In this document: in pieces, positions 9,250 through 17,763 of the stretch
Position numbering within the stretch: position 1 is the first letter of the stretch
Layout: every line of letters begins with the position of its first letter
DNA from: Azospirillum oryzae
GTDB taxonomy: Bacteria > Pseudomonadota > Alphaproteobacteria > Azospirillales > Azospirillaceae
Length of the DNA stretch: 44,165 bases
Direction of reading: 5' to 3'
NCBI RefSeq assembly: GCF_008364795.1
Contig: NZ_VTTM01000020.1
Coordinates: 1 to 44,165 of the forward strand
Notes under the pieces: generated by a model
Databases searched by the model: none
What the model was told of the DNA's origin: nothing
The model's input: the letters and a program-made list of their open reading frames with translations, nothing else
Translations under genes and position numbers: made by a program

Positions 9250-9963
9250 ATGACCGACGCGAAGGCCAACACGACGACCACGTCCTCCGGCGGGGTGGAG
9301 TCCGTCGACCGGGCGCTGAGCATCGTCGGCTGCTTCCAGGCGGGCGATCACGCCTTGAGTTTGACGGAGATCGCTGCGCGGACCGGCCTATATAAAAGCA
9401 CCATCCTGCGGCTGACCGTGTCGCTGGAGAAGGCCGGCTATCTCGTCCGCCACCAGGACAAGTCCTATCGGCTCGGCCCGGAACTGATGCGGCTGGGGGG
9501 GCTCTACCAGCGCTCGCTGCGGCTGGAGGATCATGTCCGGCCGGTACTGCGCCAACTGATGCGGGAAAGCGGGGAAAGCGCGTCCTTCTTCCGGCGCGAA
9601 GGGGCGTGGCGCATCTGCGCGTTCCGCGAGGATTCGACCCAGGCGATCCGTGACCATGTCCACGAAGGCGACCGCCTGCCCCTGGATCGGGGGGCGGCCG
9701 GCCATGTGCTCACCCGCTTCGCCGGAACGGTGTCGGCGGCCGATTTCGCCGCCCTTCCGCTGCGCTCCTTCGGCGAGCGCGAGTCGGAAACCGGGGCCGC
9801 CGCCGTGCCGGTCTTTTCCCAGCGGGAGGGGCTGATCGGCGCCCTGACCCTGTCGGGTCCGCTGACCCGCTTCACCGAGGAACGCGTGGCGGTGATGGCG
9901 CCCCTGTTGCTGGCCGCCGGCCGCCGGCTGTCCGAGACCCTGGGCGGACACTATGCGAATTGA
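9250..9963 (+). CDS. IclR-family transcriptional regulator
   Basis: This 237-residue protein has an N-terminal winged helix-turn-helix (VESVDRALSIVGCF, then LSLTEIAARTGLYKSTILRLTVSLEKAGYL) and the C-terminal IclR effector domain (LDRGAAGHVLTRF, SQREGLIGALTLSGPL). I use ATG 9250 because GAAGGA lies 6 bp upstream. The open frame extends upstream to 9082, but that part contains an 18-bp tandem repeat and no domain. It is divergent from the nine-gene catabolic/transport operon and probably controls it in response to the substrate or a CoA-pathway intermediate. The 2OG dioxygenase gene follows 40 bp downstream. Confidence 0.9.
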   Translation: MTDAKANTTTTSSGGVESVDRALSIVGCFQAGDHALSLTEIAARTGLYKSTILRLTVSLEKAGYLVRHQDKSYRLGPELMRLGGLYQRSLRLEDHVRPVLRQLMRESGESASFFRREGAWRICAFREDSTQAIRDHVHEGDRLPLDRGAAGHVLTRFAGTVSAADFAALPLRSFGERESETGAAAVPVFSQREGLIGALTLSGPLTRFTEERVAVMAPLLLAAGRRLSETLGGHYAN

Positions 9964-10003
9964 GGTTTCGCCAGGGCTGCAAGGCCGGCGACAGGGAGGT
10001 GAC

Positions 10004-10726
10004 ATGGATATGCTGATGCAACAGGTGCGGGACGGGATCGCGTCGTGCGGCTTCTCCTTCATCGCGGCACCCGACATGCAGGTTCTGCTCGGCGAGGCCG
10101 GCATGGCGGATTGGGACGGCTTCAGCAGCAGCTGGGACGACCTGGGCCTCGACCTCTACATGGCGGACGGTGGTCGTTACCGGCGGCGGCGCCATGCCGC
10201 CTTTGCCCTTTCGGCCGGGGATATCCGGCGCAAGCCGCACCAGCCCCATTACCAGAGCCGCGATTACAATCCGCTCAACGGCGGGATCGAACGCTGGTTC
10301 GAGCCGGTCACCTACGGGATCGCGGCGCACCCCGCCCTGCGTGCGATCCTGGCGACCAGCTTCGCCCTGTTCGATCCGTTGACGCCGCCGGACGTCCGTC
10401 CCGACGTCTGGCACACGGAGGTTCATCAGTTCCGCATCGAGGCGCGCGCGGGCGAGGCCGCCCAACCGACCCCCGAAGGCATGCATCGGGACGGTGTCGA
10501 CTGGGTCCTGGTGATGCTGATCCGGCGCGAGAACATCGCAAGCGGCACCACGACGATCCACGACCTCGATGGCCGACCGCTGGGAAGCTTCACCCTGCGC
10601 CATCCGCTGGAGTCGGCGGTGCTGAACGACGCGCGGGTGTTCCATGGCGTGACGCCGGTGGAGCCAGCCGACCCGGACCGGCCCGCCTTCCGTGACGTTC
10701 TCGTGGTGACCATGCGTCGCCCGTGA
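10004..10726 (+). CDS. 2-oxoglutarate/Fe(II) dioxygenase, L-isoleucine hydroxylase-like family
   Basis: The 240-residue protein resembles the small 2OG-Fe dioxygenase family that includes Bacillus L-isoleucine 4-hydroxylase. The iron-binding triad is visible as His161-Arg-Asp163 (GMHRDGVDWV) and distal His214 (RVFHGVTPV); Arg230 in AFRDVLV is a candidate 2-oxoglutarate ligand. HTEVHQFRIEA precedes the HxD motif, as in known members. The start is set by GGGAGGTGAC directly upstream of ATG 10004. It is probably co-transcribed with iclR. Family members hydroxylate free aliphatic amino acids, so it may form a hydroxylated substrate for the divergent pathway. That link is inferred from position only. 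Confidence 0.82.
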   Translation: MDMLMQQVRDGIASCGFSFIAAPDMQVLLGEAGMADWDGFSSSWDDLGLDLYMADGGRYRRRRHAAFALSAGDIRRKPHQPHYQSRDYNPLNGGIERWFEPVTYGIAAHPALRAILATSFALFDPLTPPDVRPDVWHTEVHQFRIEARAGEAAQPTPEGMHRDGVDWVLVMLIRRENIASGTTTIHDLDGRPLGSFTLRHPLESAVLNDARVFHGVTPVEPADPDRPAFRDVLVVTMRRP

Positions 10727-10748
10727 TTGCGCCGTTCGCTCCGGCCTT

Positions 10749-12080
10749 TCAGCGTACTGCCGCCGGCGTCGCCTTCGGGAACAGGACGAAGGCCGCCAGC
10801 GCAGCCACGGCCGCCGCCAGCCACACCCCGCTCCAGTTCGCCCGTTCCAGGACGTGAGGGATCGCCAACGGGGCGAGGAAGTAGGCGCCGAAGGCAAAGG
10901 TGTTGCCGAGGCCGAGAGCCGTGCCGGTGTGCGCGATGCCCGCAATGCTGGCAAGTTCGGTGAAGGCGATGCCGTGCCAGCTGGACGCGACGATCCCGCC
11001 GGCGACCAGGGCGACGACCACCGCCGCCACAAGCGCTCCGCCGGACTCCGGCAGGGCGGTGTCGATCGCGACGAAGCCGGCCAGCACGCAGTAGACGATG
11101 GCCGTCAGCAAGGCGCATGCCTTGAGGAACGGCCGCCGGTTGCGGCGACGGTCGGTAAAATGGCCGCTCCAAACACGGACGACGGCTGCGCCAAGCTGAA
11201 TCGCCACGATGCTGGCGCTCACCGCGGCGGTGCCGAGATGACCGACATCGTTCAGAAAGATCGCCGCGAAGGTCACGACCGCCACCTGCGGAATGCACAG
11301 CGCGCCGACGCCGAAGACCGTTTTCCAAACCTGCCCGTTGCGCAGCGGTCCCTTTCCGGACATCTGCGAAGCGGTCCCTGCCGGCATCGTCGCCGCCATC
11401 ACAGAAGGTTCGCTCACCCACAGCCACACGAACCCCGTGGTGGCGAGGCAGAGCGCCGCCAGCGTGCCGTAGACTCCCTGGAATCCGACGCCGTCGGCGA
11501 GCGGCGGAAGAATCAGCGCGCCGGCGGCACCGCCGGCCGGCAATGCCATCTGCCGGACACTCATGGCGAAGCCCCGCTCGCCTTCACCGAACCATGCCAT
11601 GACCGCCCGCCCGCTCGACCCGTTCAGGCTGCCGCCGATCATGCCGACCAGCAGGAAGGCGCCTGCGAGGAACGTTGTGGACGGAATGCGGCCCGGCACC
11701 GGCGATAGCAGCAGCGCCATGAGCGCCAGCACCAAACCGGTCAGGCCGAGCCCCGTCAGCAGCACCTTGCGGTCGCCCCAGCGGTCGGTCAGCATCCCCC
11801 ACAGCAATTCGCTGACGGCGACCCCCAGCCCCATGGCCCCGATCACCAGCCCCAGATCGGTCGCCGCCAGCCCGTAATCGGCCCGCATGGAAACGGCTGT
11901 CGCCGGAAGTCCCGTCAAGGCCGCGGCAAAGCTGCCGTTGGCGGCCACGCCAACCCCCAGCACCTTCCAGCGATGGGGGTCCTTGCCGGTGGCCTTGTCG
12001 GTGGAATCCCTGCCGGCGCCATTGTCGCAGATATCTCGCAATGAGGCCCGTCGGGCCCGTTCGTCACTGGTCGTCGTCAT
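10749..12080 (-). CDS. MFS transporter (12 TM, substrate unknown)
   Basis: The 443-residue inner-membrane protein has about 12 hydrophobic segments, and loop 2-3 carries the MFS motif GMLTDRWGDRKVLL. A roughly 35-residue hydrophilic N-terminus (MTTTSDERARRASLRD) precedes the first helix. It is convergent with the dioxygenase gene (22-bp gap) and divergent from the LysR gene at 12194, which probably regulates it through the palindrome at 12143-12158. I cannot tell import from export or the substrate. Confidence 0.87.
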   Translation of the reverse strand: MTTTSDERARRASLRDICDNGAGRDSTDKATGKDPHRWKVLGVGVAANGSFAAALTGLPATAVSMRADYGLAATDLGLVIGAMGLGVAVSELLWGMLTDRWGDRKVLLTGLGLTGLVLALMALLLSPVPGRIPSTTFLAGAFLLVGMIGGSLNGSSGRAVMAWFGEGERGFAMSVRQMALPAGGAAGALILPPLADGVGFQGVYGTLAALCLATTGFVWLWVSEPSVMAATMPAGTASQMSGKGPLRNGQVWKTVFGVGALCIPQVAVVTFAAIFLNDVGHLGTAAVSASIVAIQLGAAVVRVWSGHFTDRRRNRRPFLKACALLTAIVYCVLAGFVAIDTALPESGGALVAAVVVALVAGGIVASSWHGIAFTELASIAGIAHTGTALGLGNTFAFGAYFLAPLAIPHVLERANWSGVWLAAAVAALAAFVLFPKATPAAVR

Positions 12081-12142
12081 GTCCGGAAGCCTCGATGTCG
12101 CTTGTGCTTGCCTCCTTGCTGATACCGCGTCACAATCATTCT

Positions 12143-12186
12143 GATAATCAGGATTATCTATACATTCGATCCCGAAAATCAGGATT
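12143..12186. promoter_or_regulatory. LysR-type operator: perfect palindrome plus repeated core
   Basis: GATAATCAGGATTATC at 12143-12158 is a perfect 7-bp-arm dyad (GATAATC, AG, GATTATC). Its core AATCAGGATT recurs exactly at 12177-12186, 31 bp downstream and just before the GTG start of the lysR gene. The stretch is AT-rich against a high-GC background. This fits a LysR activation/autorepression region shared by the divergent MFS and lysR genes. Confidence 0.6.
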
Positions 12187-12193
12187 GTTGGCC

Positions 12194-13072
12194 GTGAGCA
12201 AAGTGATCTTCGATCTCGACGTGCTGCGCAGCTTCGTCACCGGCATGGACCTCGGCAGTTTTGCCAAGGCCGCGGACCGGCTGGGCCGCTCGACTTCGGC
12301 GGTGAGCGCACAGATCAGGAAGCTCGAGGAACAGGCCGGCATGGCGATTTTCCGCAAGGCGGGTCGGGGCCTTGCGCTGACCGAGGCGGGGGAAACCATG
12401 CTCGCCTACGCCCGGCGCCTGCTCGACCTCAATGACGAGGCGGTCACCGCTCTTCACGGCATGACGTCGGAAGGGTGGCTGCGGGTCGGCATGCAGGAGG
12501 ATTTTGCGGAAAAGCTGTTGCCGGCGGCGCTCGGCCGCTTTGCCCGCGCGCATCCCAAGGTCCGTATCGAGGCGCGCCTAGGCCGCAACAACGACCTGCT
12601 CGACCGGGTGGCGCGGGGACAGCTGGACTTCGCCCTCGCCTGGGACAACGGATCGGCGGCGCCGTTCAAGACGGATATCGCCACTCTTCCCGTCCGCTGG
12701 ATCGCGCCCGGCACCGGCATGGCGATACCAACATCCGAGGACGGAGCGCTGCCGCTGGTATCCTTTGATGACGGCTGCTGGTTCCGGAGCGTCGGCACTG
12801 CTGCGCTCGACCGTGCCGGCCGGGCATGGCGCATCACGCTGACAAGCCCCAGCCTTTCAGGATTATGGGCCGGCGTCGAAGCAGGGCTGGGACTCACCCT
12901 CCGAACGTCGATCGGCCTGTCGTCCGGCGTCCGCGTGTTGGAGGAAGGGACCAACGGCCTACCTCCGCTTCCCTCGATAAGCCTCGCGATCTACCGGAAG
13001 GATGCGACGCTCGATCCTGTGGCGGAAAGGCTGATCGACATCGTCACGGATGGCGTGCGGGACCTTACCTGA
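12194..13072 (+). CDS. LysR-family transcriptional regulator
   Basis: The 292-residue protein has an N-terminal LysR helix-turn-helix (FDLDVLRSFVTGMDLGSFAKAADRL, then RSTSAVSAQIRKLEEQAGMAIF) and a C-terminal periplasmic-binding-fold effector domain (LRVGMQEDFAEKLLPAALGRF). I choose GTG at 12194, preceded by AGGA about nine bases upstream; TTG at 12185 is an alternative. It is divergent from the MFS gene at 10749-12080 and is its likely regulator. It could also act on the hexuronate genes downstream, which otherwise lack a local regulator. Confidence 0.88.
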   Translation: MSKVIFDLDVLRSFVTGMDLGSFAKAADRLGRSTSAVSAQIRKLEEQAGMAIFRKAGRGLALTEAGETMLAYARRLLDLNDEAVTALHGMTSEGWLRVGMQEDFAEKLLPAALGRFARAHPKVRIEARLGRNNDLLDRVARGQLDFALAWDNGSAAPFKTDIATLPVRWIAPGTGMAIPTSEDGALPLVSFDDGCWFRSVGTAALDRAGRAWRITLTSPSLSGLWAGVEAGLGLTLRTSIGLSSGVRVLEEGTNGLPPLPSISLAIYRKDATLDPVAERLIDIVTDGVRDLT

Positions 13073-13389
13073 CGAAATGCCGCAGACGCCACGGTTGACC
13101 GTCAACCGGCTGCGCAACTACCATACCAGCAACTGGAATGGTAGTATGCAACGCCACGAACGGTCCCGAAGCGGCACCGCTCCCGACGATGGCCGGACTG
13201 CTCCAGGAAACAGTGCTGAAACGTGCGCCCGCCGCCCGGTGGTGCCGCGGGAATCCTGGATAACCAATTCCCGCGCCCGGCCATCGGTGCGCCCGAACAT
13301 TGGGCCAAGGCATTCGATGGACCGAATCCGGTGCGCAGATCCTGCGCAGTGACCGGCGGCGGCGTGCGTCCTGGCTGGAGATGCCAATC
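13073..13389. other. Intergenic region upstream of hexuronate operon (no gene)
   Basis: This 317-bp gap between lysR and the exuT-like gene holds the two palindromes described at 13092-13145. The remaining 240 bp contain no convincing coding region: short frames exist but none shows a family pattern. It is expected to carry the promoter of the exuT-uxuBA genes. Confidence 0.5.
13092..13145. promoter_or_regulatory. Two palindromes upstream of hexuronate operon, candidate operators
   Basis: The first, CGGTTGACCGTCAACCG at 13092-13108, is a perfect 8-bp-arm palindrome around one base. The second, 13117-13145, has outer arms ACTACCAT/ATGGTAGT, inner arms CCAG/CTGG and a CAA centre, with only one A:A mismatch over 29 bp. 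Neither is followed by a T run, so terminator function is unlikely. GntR-family regulators of hexuronate genes (ExuR, UxuR) bind TGGTA/TACCA-type dyads, and the second element has that flavour. Confidence 0.5.
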
Positions 13390-14763
13390 ATGAGCGAACA
13401 GTTTATTGCCGACGCCCCACCCGGCCAGTCGGCGGAACCGGCCCGTAAGGCCGGCGGCTTCGGCAACGCGGCGGGCAAAGCGGCGGTCACGGTAAGCAAG
13501 ACCATCGGCCGCTACCGCTGGACCATCTGCGGCCTGCTCTTCTTCTCGACCACCATCAACTATATGGACCGGCAGGTGCTGGGCCTGCTGAAGTCCACGC
13601 TGATGGGCGACATGGGCTGGACCGAGTCCGACTATGGCGACATCGTCGCCGCCTTCTCGCTGGCCTACGCCTTCGGCTATGTCGGCTGCGGCCGGCTGAT
13701 GGACAAGGTCGGCATCCGCATCGGCCTGCCGGCGGCCGTCGCCGGCTGGAGCTTCTTCGCCTGCATCCATGCCCTGATGGGCAGCGTCCTTGGCTTCAAG
13801 GTGGCGCGCGCCGGCCTCGGTCTGACCGAAGGCGGCAATTTCCCGGCCTCGATCAAGGCGGTGTCGGAGTGGTTCCCGGCCAAGGAACGGGCGCTCGCCA
13901 CCGGCATCTTCAACGCCGGCTCCAACGTCGGCGCGGTCGTGGCGCCGATCCTGGTGCCGATCCTGCTCGCCCTCTATGGCTGGCAGGCGGCCTTCCTGGT
14001 CACCGGCGGCATCGGCTTCTTCTGGGTCATCGCCTGGCTGCTGATCTACCGCAAGCCGGAGGAGCATCCGAAGCTGACGGCCGAAGAACTGGCCTATATC
14101 CGCAGCGATCCCGTCGAGCCGCAGGAGAACATTCCCTGGATCAAGCTGCTGACCTATCGCGGCACCTGGGCGAACATCGCCGGCACCTGCTTCTCGGCTC
14201 CCGTCTGGTGGTTCTACCTGAACTGGGTTCCCGGCTTCCTGAATAAGCAGTATGGCGTCAACCTGTTCGGGGCGATGCTGCCGCTGATCATCATCTACAC
14301 CATGGCCGATTTCGGCAGCATCGGCGGCGGCTGGTTCTCCTCCCACCTGATCAAGCGCGGCGTGAAGCCCCTGCGCGCCCGCAAGCTGACCTTTCTAGTC
14401 TGCGGCCTGTGCGTGCTGCCGGTGTTCTTCGCCTCGACCGTGTCCAACATGTGGCTGGCCGTTCTGCTGATCGGCATCGCCGCCTCCGCCCACCAGGGCT
14501 ATTCGGCCAATGTCTACACCATCGTGTCCGACACCATGCCGCGCAACGCGGTGGGATCGGTGGTCGGCATCGGCGGCTTCTGCGCCTATTTCGTCGGCAT
14601 GTTCGTGTCGATGGGCGTCGGCCGCCTGCTGGACGCCACCAACGGCAACTATCAGGTGCTGTTCGGCATCGCGTCGGTGCTCTACCTCGTCGGTCTGGCG
14701 ATCATGCATCTGATCCTGCCGAAGACCGGATCGGGCAAGACCCCGGCTGGGATCGAAGTCTGA
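13390..14763 (+). CDS. exuT: MFS hexuronate transporter (ExuT-like, ACS family)
   Basis: The 457-residue protein has a hydrophilic N-terminus and then 12 membrane segments. The sequence TTINYMDRQVLGLL in the first helix and GWTESDYGDIVAAFSLAYAFG are typical of the anion:cation symporter family that imports hexuronates and related sugar acids. The motif-A loop reads GRLMDKVGIRIGL. I choose ATG 13390 because GGAG lies 9 bp upstream; upstream ATGs lack one. The two genes that follow convert fructuronate/tagaturonate-type intermediates, which supports glucuronate or galacturonate uptake. The exact uronate is not determined. Confidence 0.85.
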   Translation: MSEQFIADAPPGQSAEPARKAGGFGNAAGKAAVTVSKTIGRYRWTICGLLFFSTTINYMDRQVLGLLKSTLMGDMGWTESDYGDIVAAFSLAYAFGYVGCGRLMDKVGIRIGLPAAVAGWSFFACIHALMGSVLGFKVARAGLGLTEGGNFPASIKAVSEWFPAKERALATGIFNAGSNVGAVVAPILVPILLALYGWQAAFLVTGGIGFFWVIAWLLIYRKPEEHPKLTAEELAYIRSDPVEPQENIPWIKLLTYRGTWANIAGTCFSAPVWWFYLNWVPGFLNKQYGVNLFGAMLPLIIIYTMADFGSIGGGWFSSHLIKRGVKPLRARKLTFLVCGLCVLPVFFASTVSNMWLAVLLIGIAASAHQGYSANVYTIVSDTMPRNAVGSVVGIGGFCAYFVGMFVSMGVGRLLDATNGNYQVLFGIASVLYLVGLAIMHLILPKTGSGKTPAGIEV

Positions 14764-14786
14764 CCTCGCCTGAACTCCGCCTCACC

Positions 14787-14811
14787 ACTCCGGGGCGCCC
14801 CGCCCCGGAGT
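14787..14811 (+). terminator. Stem-loop between exuT-like gene and uxuB
   Basis: A perfect 10-bp stem, ACTCCGGGGC/GCCCCGGAGT, encloses a 5-base loop. It lies 23 bp after the transporter stop and 112 bp before uxuB. No T run follows, so it may be a partial terminator or an mRNA-stabilising end that separates transporter and enzyme expression. Confidence 0.5.
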
Positions 14812-14923
14812 CCTCACCAGCGACCAACAGTCTTACCGAATGACGGTGCACCGGCCACCCGCACTGCCCCCTTGAGGCAGCGGACAGGGAGACCGCAGCG
14901 ACCGCAGCGAACCGGAGCCCATC

Positions 14924-16447
14924 ATGCCCGACGCGAACACCGCCCTGCTGGCGGCCCGTCCTTCACGAACCCGCCTATCCACAGACAGCCTCGACCGCCT
15001 GGCCCCGGCCATCGGGCGTCCCGCCTACGACCGCGCCGCGGTGACGCCGGGCATCGTTCATATCGGCCTCGGCGCCTTCTGCCGCGCCCATCTCGCCACC
15101 TACACCGATGACGTGCTGGCGACCGGCGACCGGAACTGGGGCATCGTCGGCGTCGATCCGCTTTCCCCCGCGATCCGCGACGCGCTGAAGCCGCAGGATT
15201 GCCTCTACACCCTGCTGGTGCGCGAGGAGAACCGCGACCGGCTGCGCATCGTCGGCTCCTTCCTCGACGCGCTGGCGACCGACGACCAGCTGGACGACGT
15301 GCTGGCCCTGATGGCGAAGCCGGAAATCCGGATCGTCACGCTGACGGTCACGGAAAAGGGCTATTGCCAGGACGCCGCCACCGGTTCGCTGGACGAGGCG
15401 CATCCGCTGGTCCGCGCCGACCTTGCCGACCCCGCCAACCCGCGCAGCGTCCCCGGCCTGCTGGCAGAAGCGATCCGCCGCCGCCGCGCCGCCGGGGTGC
15501 CACCCTTCACCGTGCTGGTCTGCGACAACCTCGCCCAGAACGGCATCAAGGTACGCGGCATCGTCGTGCGCTATGCCGAGTTGTGCGATCCGGAGCTTGC
15601 CGCCTACATCGCCGGGCAGGTCAGCTTCCCCTGCACGATGGTCGACCGCATCACCCCCGCCACCCAGGACGCCGACCGCGTCACGGTGGAGGAAGCCACC
15701 GGCTGCGGCGATGCATGGCCGGTGGTGAGCGAGCCGTTCAAGCAGTGGGTGATCGAGGACCGCTTTCCGCTCGGCCGCCCGGCTTGGGAAAAGGCCGGCG
15801 CCATCCTGGTCGAGGACGTCCATCCGTTCGAGCTGATGAAACTGCGCTGCCTGAACGGTGCCCATTCGCTGCTGGCCTACCTGTCGGTGATCGCCGGGAT
15901 CGAGACCATCGCCGACGCCATGGCCGACCCGCAGTTGCCGGCCGTCATGCGCCGTCTGTGGGAATGCGACCTCATCCCCACGCTGCCGCCGGTGCCGGGA
16001 ACCGACATCCCCGCCTATACCGCGGCGCTGGAAGCGCGCTTCCGCAACCCCGGCATCCGCCACCGCACGATCCAGATCTCGTCGGACGGCTCGCAGAAGC
16101 TGCCGCCGCGCCTGCTGGAGCCGGCGCGCGAGCTGTTCGCCGCCGGCAAGGTTCCGGCAGTGATCCCGCTGGCCGTCGCCGCCTGGATGCGCTTCCTGCT
16201 GGAACAGGACGAAGCCGGCTCCGCCTACACCGTCGCCGACCCGCTTGCAGCGGCCCTGACCGGCATTGCCCGCGCCCACCGCAGCGATGCCAGCGCTCTG
16301 GCGGCCGCCCTGTTCGCCATCGAGGACATCTTCGCACCGGAACTGGTGGCGGAAGCCGCCTTCCGCACTGCGGTCGTCCGGCATCTCGACAGCCTGATGA
16401 GCGTCGGCGTCGCCAAGACGCTGGCCGCCTTCCTCGCCGCCTCATGA
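14924..16447 (+). CDS. uxuB: Fructuronate reductase / D-mannonate oxidoreductase (mannitol dehydrogenase family)
   Basis: The 507-residue protein is a long-chain mannitol-dehydrogenase-family enzyme. The N-terminal NAD-binding segment is PGIVHIGLGAFCRAH, followed by LTVTEKGY, LVCDNLAQNG and MVDRITPAT. The catalytic lysine region is KLRCLNGAHSLLAYLS. UxuB reduces D-fructuronate to D-mannonate with NADH. The next gene encodes the mannonate dehydratase that uses this product, which favours UxuB over mannitol or tagaturonate dehydrogenase. GGAG lies just upstream of ATG 14924. Confidence 0.88.
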   Translation: MPDANTALLAARPSRTRLSTDSLDRLAPAIGRPAYDRAAVTPGIVHIGLGAFCRAHLATYTDDVLATGDRNWGIVGVDPLSPAIRDALKPQDCLYTLLVREENRDRLRIVGSFLDALATDDQLDDVLALMAKPEIRIVTLTVTEKGYCQDAATGSLDEAHPLVRADLADPANPRSVPGLLAEAIRRRRAAGVPPFTVLVCDNLAQNGIKVRGIVVRYAELCDPELAAYIAGQVSFPCTMVDRITPATQDADRVTVEEATGCGDAWPVVSEPFKQWVIEDRFPLGRPAWEKAGAILVEDVHPFELMKLRCLNGAHSLLAYLSVIAGIETIADAMADPQLPAVMRRLWECDLIPTLPPVPGTDIPAYTAALEARFRNPGIRHRTIQISSDGSQKLPPRLLEPARELFAAGKVPAVIPLAVAAWMRFLLEQDEAGSAYTVADPLAAALTGIARAHRSDASALAAALFAIEDIFAPELVAEAAFRTAVVRHLDSLMSVGVAKTLAAFLAAS

Positions 16448-16500
16448 CTTTCGGCGGCCATCAACCCCGCCAACGCACCCGAATTTGAAAGGACCCCATC

Positions 16501-17691
16501 ATGCAGGAAACCTGGCGCTGGTTCGGCCCGGACGATCCCGTCACTCTGGAAAAGGCCCGTCAGGCCGGTGCGACCGGCATCGTCACGGCGCTGCACCACA
16601 TGAATCAGGGCAGCGTCTGGACGCCTGAAGAAATCCAGAAGCGCCGTGCCATGATCGAAGCTGCCGGCCTGACCTGGGCGGTGGTGGAAAGCATCGGCGT
16701 CGGCGAGGAGATCAAGACCCGCACCGGCGACTTCCGCACCAAGATCGACAATTACAAGCAGTCGATCCGCAATGTGGCCCGCGCCGGCATCCCGGTGATC
16801 TGCTACAACTTCATGGTCATCACCGACTGGAGCCGGACCAACCTGATGCACCGGCTGCCGAACGGCGGCTATGCCCTGCGCTACGACAGCGTCGATTTTG
16901 CCGCCTATGACCTGTTCGTGCTCAAGCGCCGCAATGCGGAGGCCAGCTACGACCCCGCGCACATCGCCGCCGCCAAGGCGCGGTTCGAGGCGATGACGAT
17001 CGAGCAGGTCGCCGAACTGGAACGCAACCTGATCGACTGGCTGCCGGCCCGCGACTTCGCCTATGACCGCGACAGCTTCCGCGGCATGCTGGAGCTGTAT
17101 CAGGAGATCGGCGTGGAGGATCTGCGCGCCAACCTGATCGAGTTCCTGCGCGAGATCACGCCGGTCGCGGAAGAGGAAGGGGTGCGGCTGTGCATCCACC
17201 CCGACGACCCGTCCTTCCCCATCTTCGGGTTGCCGCGCGTCATGTCCACCGCGGAGGATGTCCGGGCGCTGTTCGACGCCGTGCCGCAGGAGGCCTGTGG
17301 CCTGACCCTGTGCACGGGCTCCTTCGGGTCCAACCCGAAGAACGATCTGGTGGCGATGGCGAAGGAGTTCGCCCCGCGCATCCATTTCGTCCATCTGCGC
17401 AACACCACGCACGAGCCCGACGGCTCCTTCTACGAGGCCGACCATCTCGGCGGCGACACGGACCTGATCGGCGTGGCTGCGGCGATGATCGACGAGGAGG
17501 CCCGCCGCAAGGAGATCGGCCGTGCCGACGCCCAAATCCCGATGCGCCCCGACCACGGCCATCTGCTGGGCGATGATATCGGCCAGACGATGAACCCCGG
17601 CTATTCCTTCGTCGGGCGTTTGAAGGGTCTGGCCGAACTGCGCGGCGTCATGCGCACCATCGAAGCCTTCCGCGAAAAGCGGGTGGCGTGA
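16501..17691 (+). CDS. uxuA: Mannonate dehydratase
   Basis: The 396-residue TIM-barrel protein opens with QETWRWFGPDDPVTLEKARQAGATGIVTALHH, diagnostic of UxuA. It contains WAVVESIGVGEEIK, CYNFMVITDWSRT, CIHPDDPSFPIFGLPR (metal-ligand region), FVHLRNT and MRPDHGHLLGDD. The length is normal. It converts D-mannonate to 2-keto-3-deoxygluconate, which enters the Entner-Doudoroff route through KdgK and Eda, not present here. It follows uxuB by 53 bp with AAGGA before the ATG, so the two are co-transcribed. Confidence 0.95.
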   Translation: MQETWRWFGPDDPVTLEKARQAGATGIVTALHHMNQGSVWTPEEIQKRRAMIEAAGLTWAVVESIGVGEEIKTRTGDFRTKIDNYKQSIRNVARAGIPVICYNFMVITDWSRTNLMHRLPNGGYALRYDSVDFAAYDLFVLKRRNAEASYDPAHIAAAKARFEAMTIEQVAELERNLIDWLPARDFAYDRDSFRGMLELYQEIGVEDLRANLIEFLREITPVAEEEGVRLCIHPDDPSFPIFGLPRVMSTAEDVRALFDAVPQEACGLTLCTGSFGSNPKNDLVAMAKEFAPRIHFVHLRNTTHEPDGSFYEADHLGGDTDLIGVAAAMIDEEARRKEIGRADAQIPMRPDHGHLLGDDIGQTMNPGYSFVGRLKGLAELRGVMRTIEAFREKRVA

Positions 17692-17696
17692 CCGGT

Positions 17697-17735
17697 GGCG
17701 GGGCCCCTCTCCAGTGCGGGGCGAGGGGCCCCGCC
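17697..17735. terminator. Bidirectional stem-loop terminator between uxuA and a dehydrogenase gene
   Basis: Perfect 13-bp arms GGCGGGGCCCCTC and GAGGGGCCCCGCC flank a 13-base loop. The hairpin begins 6 bp after the uxuA stop, between two convergent genes. There is no clear U tract, so termination may depend on stem strength or Rho. Confidence 0.65.
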
Positions 17736-17763
17736 ATCCGGGCGCGGATGGTCGTCTCCGCAG

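Noticed and set aside
13161..13389. A short coding frame before the exuT-like gene (reading MAGLLQETVLKRA, or PEHWAKAFDGPN in another frame)
   Set aside because: Neither frame shows a recognisable family, and both lack a convincing start with a ribosome-binding site.
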